From: Symsagittifera roscoffensis
Lineage: Eukaryota; Xenacoelomorpha; Acoela; Convolutidae
Assembly (NCBI RefSeq): GCF_963678635.1
Contig: NC_087068.1
Location: 15,071,872-15,131,871, forward strand
DNA length: 60,000 bases
Direction: 5' to 3'
Shown: one piece after another, positions 51,591 through 60,000 of the stretch
Numbering within the stretch: position 1 is the first letter of the stretch
Layout of the letters: each line of letters starts with the position of its first letter
Made by a program: the position numbers and the translations under genes
The notes under the pieces: generated by a model
What the model saw: only the letters and a program-made list of their open reading frames with translations
Told to the model about the DNA's origin: nothing
The model's database searches: none

Positions 51591-51745
51591 ATGGCTTTTT
51601 TGAAATCATTTTGAGAGGAATGATTTCATACAAAATAGATCTCGATAAAAGAGTTTCTTCCAATCATATGCGATTTCAGCTTTGCGATAAACTTATTGTC
51701 GTTCCTCAAGGATCAGGAAAATTTCAATTGTTTCGGATGATTTGA
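51591..51745 (+). other. Array short open frame, copy 3
   Basis: DGFFEIILRGMISYKIDLDK then RVSSNHMRFQLCDKLIVVPQ, open to 51,745. Same acceptor-like tttcag upstream. Confidence 0.4.
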
Positions 51746-51969
51746 ACGTGATGTGCAGGCATTGTCTGAATAAGGACGCTTCAGAAATTAAACAAAGCGG
51801 CAGAATCATCATTGCCGATTTATCCAATTATCTTTCGGTTTCCTTATCTTTCGAAGTTGTAACCTTTTAAGTTGAGAACCTTCAAATGCCAACGATTGAA
51901 AAAGTTTTGCCGTCCTTGGTCAAAAAGCGAAGGAAAAGGCTTGGTCTCTGCATCCATTTTATTATTCAT

Positions 51970-52384
51970 CGCTCTCAATTAAGAAAAAAAATCGGGAAAA
52001 TAGTTCAATGCTTTGACTGTCTGCTCTCAAATTATCTTATTTTTGCTGCCTTTGCTCTTTGAATTGAAAATACATTCAAATTATCGTAAAGCAATTAAAC
52101 GAAATTTTAACAGTTTTTCGATCAGATTTTTAAATGACTGCAGCTGTTATCATTAGATCCATTTGTCCCCAACGCAGAGTTGGCGAGTAATGAATATAAT
52201 GATAATGGCTGCTGCCATTTAAAAATAACTTCAAAAATCAGGAAAACTTTCATTTAATTGCTTAAGTTAATTTGAATGTATTTTCAACTCAATGAACAAA
52301 GGTAGCAAACGTAATATAATGTTATAGCAGACAGTCAAAGCATTGAACCATTTTCATAATATGTTTTTTTTTCAATTAAGAGCG
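51970..52384. repeat. Palindrome, unit 3
   Basis: Centre near 52,176. The centre arm reads atttgtccccaacgc, a variant shared with units at 53,686 and 58,188. Confidence 0.88.
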
Positions 52385-53101
52385 AAAAATCGGCGTCCCC
52401 AATTGTTCATTTTTTCCGTTTTTTTTTCTGTTTCTTTTACTCTGAAGTCTCTGAATTGCGAGATTTTGAAAAAACTTGTCTTAAAAGATTGTAGTTGAAA
52501 CGTTTGCAGTTTTCAGCCAATTTTTTGTTATAGAAGGTTTGAATCTTGTCCAAACAGAAATCAACAAATCACTTTCTCGGGGAAAAAGTTACAAAATTAT
52601 AAAATACAGAAAAGGTGATGGCAAATTCGGACTCGACTATAAGTTAATTAATATGACCTAAAGACTCGGATTGATATTACCATAACATTTACACAAAGAG
52701 TGATACATTTTGGTTTTGATACTTTGTGAGACCCTAAGGAGAGTTCAGCTATTAACCTTCCAATGTTTTCAGTTGAGATAATTCAGAGAACATTGATAGT
52801 CTAATGCAGATATCAGTTTGGTTCAAAGCAGTAAAAAGACCACCATTCTGATGTTTGGTTAATGATTCAAGTCAAGCAGCCGGAGCCTTCAGCAATTTTG
52901 TTGTTTTTACCAGACCGATAGTTTATCTGGCGGAAAACAGTTGTCTAACTTTGAGATAGATATTTTGTTAAACAAGAGTTGAAATCTGGAAACTTTTTCC
53001 AGACGCTTGGATTGCTTTCTGTTTCCATATGTAAGATATCGTTTTAAAATTGATCTTCCATAGCTTTTTGTTTCAAGCAAGATTCAAAGCGACTATTTCA
53101 G

Positions 53102-53256
53102 ATGGCTGTTTTGAAATCAATTTGAGAGGAATGATTTCATACAAAATAGATCTCGATAAAAGAGTTTCTTCCAATCATATGCGATTTCAGCTTTGCGATA
53201 AACTTATTGTCGTTCCTCAAGAATCAGAAAAATTTCAATTGTTTCGGATGATTTGA
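53102..53256 (+). other. Array short open frame, copy 4
   Basis: DGCFEINLRGMISYKIDLDK onward, open to the TGA at 53,254-53,256 (FQLFRMI end). Upstream at 52,618 is the MANSDST-start mark, separated by about 460 bp that begins gttaattaatatg and ends tttcag. Confidence 0.42.
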
Positions 53257-53480
53257 ACGTGGTGTGCAGGCATTGTCTGAATAAAGACGCTTCAGAAATT
53301 AAACAAAGCGACAGAATCATCATTGTCGATGCATCCAATTATCTTTCGGTTTCCTTATCTTTCGAAGTTGTAACCTTTTAAGTTGAGAACCTTCAAATGC
53401 CAACGATTGAAAAAGTTTTGCCTTGCTTGGTCAAAAAGCAAAGGAAAAAGCTTGGTCTCTGCACACATTTTATTATTCCT

Positions 53481-53896
53481 TGCTCTCAATTGAGAAAAAA
53501 ATCATGAAAATGGATCAATGTTTTGGTTGTCTGCTCTCAAATTATCTAATTTTTGCTGCCTTTGCTCATTGAGTTGAAAATACATTCAAATTATCGTAAA
53601 GCAATTAAACGAAATTTTAACAGTTTTTCGATCAGATTTTTAAATGACTGCAGCTGTTATCATAAGATCCATTTGTCCCCAACGCAGAGTTGGTGAGTAA
53701 TGAATATAATGATAATGGCTGCTGCCATTTAAAAATAACTTCAAAAATCAGAAAAACTTTCATTGAATTGCTTTACGTTAATTTGAATGTATTTTCAACT
53801 CAATGAACAAAGGTAGCAAACGTAATATAATGTTAGAGCAGACAGTCAAAGCATTGAACCATTTTCTTAATATGTTTTTTTTTTCAATTAAGAGCG
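53481..53896. repeat. Palindrome, unit 4
   Basis: Centre near 53,686. Nearly identical to unit 3 with a few substitutions (gagttggtgag). Confidence 0.88.
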
Positions 53897-54613
53897 AAAA
53901 ATCGGCGTCCCCAATTGTTCATTTTTTCCGTTTTTTTTTCTGTTTCTTTTACTCTGAAGTCTCTGAATTGCGAGATTTTGAAAAAACTTGTCTTAAAAGA
54001 TTGTAGTTGAAACGTTTGCAGTTTTCAGCCAATTTTTTGTTATAGAAGGTTTGAATCTTGTCCAAACAGAAATCAACTAATCACTTTCTCGGGGAAAAAG
54101 TTACAAAATTATAAAATACAGAAAAGGTGATGGCAAATTCGGACTCGACTATAAGGTAATTAATATGACCTAAAGACTCGGATTGATATTACCATAACAT
54201 TTACACAAAGAGTGATACATTTTGGTTTTGATACTTTGTGAGACCTTAAGGAGAGTTCAGCTATTAACCTTCCAATTTTTTCAATTGAGATAATTCAGAG
54301 AACATTGATAGTCTAATGCAGATATCAGTTTGGTTCAAAGCAGTAAAAAGACCACCATTCTGATGTTTGGTTAATGATTCAAGTCAAGCAGCCGGAGCCT
54401 TCAGCAATTTTGTTGTTTTTACCAGACCGATAGTTTATCTGGCGGAAAACAGTTGTCTAACTTTGAGATAGATATTTTGTTAAACAAGAGTTGAAATCTG
54501 GAAACTTTTTCCAGACGCTTGGATTGCTTTCTGTTTCCATATGTAAGATATCGTTTTAAAATTGATCTTCCATAGCTTTTTGTTTCAAGCAAGATTCAAA
54601 GCGACTATTTCAG

Positions 54614-54768
54614 ATGGCTGTTTTGAAATCAATTTGAGAGGAATGATTTCATACAAAATAGATCTCGATAAAAGAGTTTCTTCCAATCATATGCGATTTC
54701 AGCTTTGCGATTAATTTATTGTCGTTCCTCAAGAATCAGAAAAATTTCAATTGTTTCGGATGATTTGA
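54614..54768 (+). other. Array short open frame, copy 5 (broken)
   Basis: Same frame as copy 4, but gcgattaattt introduces a stop after QLCD. Confidence 0.4.
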
Positions 54769-54991
54769 ACGTGGTGTGCAGGCATTGTCTGAATAAAGAC
54801 GCTTCAGAAACTAAACAAAGCGACAGAATCATCATTGTCGATGCATCCAATTATCTTTCGGTTTCCTTATCTTTCGAAGTTGTAACCTTTTAAGTTGAGA
54901 ACCTTCAAATGCCAACGATTGAAAAAGTTTTGCCTTGCTTGGTCAAAAAGCAAAGGAAAAGGCTTGGTCTCTGCACACATTTTATTATTCC

Positions 54992-55405
54992 TTGCTCTCA
55001 ATTGAGAAAAAAATCGTGAAAATGGTTCAATGTTTTGGTTGTCTGCTCTCAAATTATCTAATTTTTGCTGCCTTTGCTCATTGAGTTGAAAATACATTCA
55101 AATTATCGTAAAGCAATTAAACGAAATTTTAACAGTTTTTTGATCGAATTTTTCAATGACTGCAGCCGTTATCATTAGATCCATTATTCCCCAAGGCAGA
55201 GTTGGCGAGTAATGAATATAATGGTAATGGCTGCTGCCATTTAAAAATAACTTCAAAAAACAGGAAAACTTTCATTTAATTGCTTTACGTTAATTTGAAT
55301 GTATTTTCAACTCAATGCACAAAGGTAGCAAACGTAATATAATTTGAGAGCAGACAGTCAAAGCATTGAACCATTTTCATAATGTTTTTTTTCCAATTAA
55401 AAGCG
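54992..55405. repeat. Palindrome, unit 5
   Basis: Centre near 55,198 (ccaaggcagagttgg). Shares left-arm variants with unit 4 (ttattccttgctctcaattg). Confidence 0.88.
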
Positions 55406-56112
55406 TAAAATCGGCGTCCCCAATTGTTCATTTTTTTCGGTTTTTCTGTTTCTTTTACTCTGAAGTCTCTGAATTGCGAGATTTTGAAAAAACATGTCTT
55501 AAAAGATTGTAGTTGAAAATTTTGCTGTTTTCAGCCAATTTTTTGTTATAGAAGGTTTGAATCTTGTCCAAACAGAAATCAAAAAAATTCCTTTCTCGGG
55601 AAAAAGTTACAAAATTATAAAATACAGAAAAGTTGATGGCAAATTCGGACTCGACTAAGTTAATTAATATGACCTAAAGAATTGGATTGATATTATCATA
55701 ACATTTACACAGAGTTTTACATTTTGGTTTTGATACTTTGTGAGACCTTAAGGAGAGTTCAGCTAGTAACCTTCCAATTTTTGCTATTGAGATAATTCAG
55801 AGATCATTGATAGTCTAATGCAGATATCAGTTTGGTTCAAAGCAGTGAAAAGACCGCCATTCTGATGTTTGTTTAATGATTCAATTCAAGCAAACGGAGC
55901 CTTCAACAATTTTAGTGTTTGTACCAGACTGAAAGTTTACCTGGCGGAAAACAGTTGTCTAACTTTGAGATAGATTTTTTGTTTGAATAGTGTTGAAACC
56001 TGTGAACTCTTTTCAGACGATTGGATTGCTTTAGATTTTCATATGTAAGATGTCTTTTCGAGTTTGACCTCTCATAGCTTTCTGTTTAAAGCAATCAAAG
56101 CGACTGTTTCAG

Positions 56113-56220
56113 ATGGCCGTTTTGAAATCAGTTTGGGAGGAATTATTTCAATAAACATAGATGTCGATAAGAGTTTCTCTCAATCATATGCGATTTCAGG
56201 TTTGCGATAAACTTACTGTC
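56113..56220 (+). other. Array short open frame, copy 6 (broken)
   Basis: DGRFEISLGGIISINIDVDK, then a frameshift and a stop. Replacements are again mostly conservative. Confidence 0.38.
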
Positions 56221-56454
56221 GTTCCTCAATAATCTGAAAAAATTCAATTGTTCCGGATGGCTTGAAGGTGGTGTGCAGTCAATTATCTGATTAACAGTAG
56301 CAGACTCACCATTGTCGATACTTGCCTTTATCTTTCAGTTTCTCTGTCTTTCGGTGTTGAGAACCTTCAAATGCCAACGATTGAAAAGGTTTTGCCTTGC
56401 TTGGTCAAAAAGCAAAGGAAAGTGCTTGGTCTCTGCATCCATTTTGTTATTGTG

Positions 56455-56871
56455 CGCTCTCATTTAAGAAAAAAAATCGTGAAAATGGTTCAATGCTTTG
56501 GCTGTCTGCTCTCAAGTTATCTTATTTTTGCTGCCTTTGCTCATTGAGTTGAAAATACATTCAAGTTATCGTGAAGCAATTAAACGAAATTTTAACAGTT
56601 TTTTGATCGGATTTTTAAATGACTGCAGCCGTTATCATTAGATCAAATATTCCCCAACGCAGAGTTGGCGAGTAAGGAATATAATGACAATGGCTGCTGC
56701 CGTTTAAAAATAACTTCAAAAAAACAGGAAAACTTTCATTTAATTGCTTTACGTTAATTTGAATGTATTTACAACTCATTGAACAAAGGCAGCAAACGTA
56801 ATATATTTTGAGAGCAGACAGTCAAAGCATTGAACCATTTTCATAATGTGTTTTTTTTTCCAATTGAGAGC
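56455..56871. repeat. Palindrome, unit 6
   Basis: Centre near 56,662. The left arm begins tgcgctctcatttaag, a variant shared with unit 7. Confidence 0.88.
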
Positions 56872-57620
56872 GAAAAATCTGCGTCCTCAATTGTTCATTT
56901 TTTCGGTTTTCTGTTTCTTTTACTCTGAAGAAGTCTCTGAATTGCGAGATTTTGAAAAAAAACATGTCTTAAAAAATTCTCGGTGAAAAGTTTGCAGTTT
57001 TCAGCCAATTTTTTGTTATTGAAGGTTTGAATCTTGTCCAAACAGAAATCAACAAATCACTTTCTCGGGAAAAAGTTACAAAATAATAAAATACAGAAAA
57101 GTTGATGGCAAATTCGAACTCGACTAAGTTAATTAATATGACCTAAAGAGTTGGATTGATATTACCATAACATTTACACAGAGTTTTACATTTTGGTTTT
57201 GCTACTTTGAGAGACCTTAAGGAGAGTTCAGCTAGTAACCTTCCAATTTTTGCAATTGAGATAATTCAAGAGATCATTGATAGTCTAATGCAGATATCAG
57301 TTTGGTTCAAAGCAGTGAAAAGACCGCCATTCTGATGTTTGTTTAATGATTCAATTCAAGCAAACGGAGCCTTCAACAATTTTGTTGTTTGTACCAGACT
57401 GAAAGTTTACCTGGCGGAAAACAGTTGTCTAACTTTGAGATAGATTTTTTGTTTAAATAGTGTTGAAACCTGTGGAGATAGATTTTTTGTTTAAATAGTG
57501 TTGAAACCTGTGAACTCTTTTCAGACGATTGGATTGCTTTAGATTTTCATATGTAAGATGTCGTTTCAAGTTTGACCTCTCATAGCTTTCTGTTTAAAGC
57601 AATCAAAGCGACTGTTTCAG

Positions 57621-57800
57621 ATGGCTGTTTTGAAATCAGTTTGAGAGGAATTATTTTATAAGTCATAGGAATTATTTCAATAAACATAGATGTTGATAAG
57701 AGTTTCTCTCAATCATATGCGATTTCAGGTTTGCGATAAACTTACTGTCGTTCCTCAATAATCTGAAAAAATTCAATTGTTCCGGATGGCTTGAAGGTGG
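57621..57800 (+). other. Array short open frame, copy 7 (broken)
   Basis: The text DGCFEISLRGII is followed by a ~25-bp local duplication (ggaattattt) and loss of frame. Confidence 0.38.
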
Positions 57801-57983
57801 TGTGCAGTCAATTATCTGAATAACAGTAGCAGATTCACCATTGTCGATACTTGCCTTTATCTTTCAGTTTCTTTGTCTTTCGGTGTTGAGAACCTTCAAA
57901 TGCCAACGATTGAAAAGGTTTTGCCTTGCTTGGTCAAAAATCAAAGGAAAGTGCTTGGTCTCTGCATCCATTTTGTTATTCTG

Positions 57984-58397
57984 CGCTCTCATTTAAGAAA
58001 AAAAATCGTGAAAATGGTTCAATGCTTTGGCTGTCTACTCTCAAATTATCTTATTTTTGCTGCCTTTGCTCATTGAGTTGAAAATACATTCAAATTATCG
58101 TAAAGCAATTAAACGAAATTTTAACAGTTTTTCGATCAGATTTTTAAATGACTGCAGCTGTTATCATTAGATCCATTTGTCCCCAACGCAGAGTTGGCGA
58201 GTAGCGAATATAATGATAATGGCTGCTGCCATTTAAAAATAACTTCAAAAATCAGGAAAACTTTCATTTAATTGCTTTACGTTAATTTGAATGTATTTAC
58301 AACTCATTGAACAAAGGCAGCAAACGTAATATATTTTGAGCAGACAGTCAAAGCATTGAACCATTTTCATAATGTGTTTTTTTTCCAATTGAGAGCG
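57984..58397. repeat. Palindrome, unit 7
   Basis: Centre near 58,188. The left outer part is like unit 6 and the centre like units 3 and 4, which suggests exchange between units. Confidence 0.88.
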
Positions 58398-58939
58398 AAA
58401 AATCTGCGTCCTCAATTGTTCATTTTTTTGGTTTTTCTGTTTCTTTTACTCTGAAGAAGTCTCTGAATTGCGAGATTTTGAAAAAACTTGTCTTAAAAGA
58501 TTGTAGATGAAACGTTTGCAGTTTTCAGCCATTTTTTTGTTATAGAAGGTTTGAATCTTGTCCAAACAGAAATCAACAAATCACTCTCTCGGGAAAAAGT
58601 TACGAAATTATAAAATACAGAAAAATTTATGGCAAATTCGCACTCGACTATAAGTTAATTAATATGACTCAAAGAATTGGATTGATATTACCATAACATT
58701 TACAAAAAGAGTGATACATTTTGGTTTTGATACTTTGTGAGACCTTAAGGAGAGTTCAGCGATTAACCTTCCAATTTTTTGCAATTGAGATAATTCAGAG
58801 AACATTGATAGTCTAATGCAGATATAAGTTTGATTCAAAGCAGTGAAAAGACCACCATTCTTATGTTTGTTTAATGATTCAAGTCAAGCAGTCGGAGCCT
58901 TCAACCATTTTGTTGTTTGTACCAGGCCGAAAGTTTCTC

Positions 58940-60000
58940 TGGCGGAAAACAGTTGTCTAACTTTGAGATAGATATTTTGTTAAACAAGAGTTGAAACCTG
59001 GAAATTTTTTCCAGACGCTTGGATTGCTTTCGGTTTCCCAATGTAAGATATCGTTTTAAAATTGATCTTCCATAGCTTTTTGTTTCAAGCAAGATTCAAA
59101 GCGACTATTTCAGATGGCTGTTTTGAAATCAATTTGAGAGGAATGATTTCATACAAAATAGATCTCGATAAAAGAGTTTCTTCCAATCATATGCGATTTC
59201 AGCTTTGCAATAAAATTATTGTCGTTCCTCAAGAATCAGAAAAATTTGAAGCCTTCAACAAACGAAGCCTTCAACAATTTTGTTGTTTGTACCAGACTGA
59301 AAGTTTCTCTGGCGGAAAACAGTTGTCTAACTTTGAGATAGATATTTTGTTAAACAAGAGTTGAAACCTGGAAATTTTTTCCAGACACTTTGATTGCTTT
59401 CGGTTTCCATATGTAAGATATCGTTTTAAAATTGATCTCTCATGGCTTTTTGTTTCATGCAAGATTCAAAGCGATTATTTCAGATGGCTGTTTTGAAATC
59501 AATTTGAGAGGAATGATTTCATACAAAATAGATCTCGATAAAAGAGTTTCTTCCAATCATATGCGATTTCAGCTTTGCGATAAACTTATTGTCGTTCCTC
59601 AAGAATCAGAAAAATTTGAAGCCTTCAACAAACGAAGCCTTCAACAATTTTGTTGTTTGTACCAGACTGAAAGTTTATCTGGCGGAAAACAGTTGCCTAA
59701 CTTTGAGATAGATTTTTTGTTTAAATAGTGTTGAAACCTGTGAACTCTAGACGATTGGATTTCTTTAAATTGTCATATGTAAGATGTCGTTTCAAGTTTG
59801 ACCTCTCATAGCTTTCTGTTTAAAGCAATGAAAGCGACTGTTTCAGATGGCTGTTTTGAAATCAATTTGAGAGGAATGATTTCATACAAAATAGATCTCG
59901 ATAAAAGAGTTTCTTTCAATCATATGCGATTTCAGCTTTGCAATAAAATTATTGTCGTTCCTCAAGAATCAGAAAAATTTGAAGCCTTCAACAAACGAAG
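58940..60000. repeat. 370-bp sub-unit array without palindrome
   Basis: Three short repeats of the part from tggcggaaaac to cagaaaaatttgaagcc, with frame copies starting at 59,114, 59,484 and 59,847. Each junction carries gaagccttcaacaa twice. The palindrome section is missing from these repeats. Confidence 0.9.

Larger units (their letters stand above)
45781..60000. repeat. Long-unit tandem array (~1.5-kb units) to the window edge
   Basis: The marker tggcggaaaacagttgtcta recurs near 47,330, 48,799, 51,438, 52,928, 54,438, 55,939, 57,411, 58,940, 59,309 and 59,680. Regular spacings are 1,470-1,530 bp, then about 370 bp at the end. Each full unit contains a ~414-bp palindrome, a gatggcaaattcggactcg mark, and an acceptor-like tttcag before a short open frame. 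Units are roughly 85-97 percent alike by eye. A divergent stretch interrupts at 49,500-51,180. It is not any satellite I recognise. Confidence 0.92.

Noticed and set aside
46407-58397. Palindromes as an assembly artefact
   Set aside because: The two arms differ at many positions and the differences are shared in different ways between units, which an artefact would not produce.
46206-59728. Other small ORFs in the array (for example GLCIHFVILRSQLRKK frames and minus-strand frames)
   Set aside because: They translate palindrome arms in either direction and show frame breaks between units.

Overview
This window is nuclear DNA of an animal, most likely an invertebrate. It is AT-rich and intron-rich, with GT-AG introns, several kinds of retroelement and DNA transposon, and one well-resolved multi-exon gene of the DBHS family (NONO/SFPQ/NonA), an animal nuclear RNA-binding family. 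The species cannot be fixed from the sequence. No bacterial-style gene, CRISPR array or functional tRNA gene was found.

Positions 1-21,746 hold two related Ty3/gypsy-type LTR retrotransposons on the minus strand. Element E1 (1-11,583) has one uninterrupted gag-pol frame of at least 2,839 codons that runs off the left edge, with all catalytic motifs intact. Element E2 (11,584-21,746) is an older, frameshifted relative that stops short of its integrase exactly where the E1 LTR begins, so E1 probably inserted into E2. Each carries its own unrelated minisatellites in the LTR/leader. Beyond E2, at 22,289-22,554, is a convincing exon of an unidentified host gene on the plus strand.

Positions 22,963-26,550 hold a decayed non-LTR element on the minus strand: an SGNH-esterase-like ORF1, then a zinc-finger / reverse transcriptase / restriction-like endonuclease ORF2. 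A 413-bp DNA element with 45-bp perfect terminal inverted repeats (26,891-27,303) and a diverged ~175-bp tandem repeat (27,400-29,130) follow.

Positions 29,570-44,539 (plus strand) hold the DBHS gene, which I resolve into 11 exons including a 24-nt microexon. They sum to 2,115 nt (704 codons plus stop) with every junction in frame. Its introns carry five different tRNA-derived (SINE-like) modules, all in the sense orientation, two inverted-repeat elements and a ~400-bp interspersed repeat.

From about 45,100 to the right edge the window is a complex long-unit tandem array. The unit is about 1.5 kb. Each holds a ~414-bp near-perfect palindrome and a splice-acceptor-like site followed by a short, partly conserved reading frame. 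One divergent copy (49,519-50,400) carries the same frame without the intron-like stretch and only the left arm of the palindrome, so it may resemble the progenitor. At the right edge the period drops to about 370 bp. This array is the least explained part of the window.
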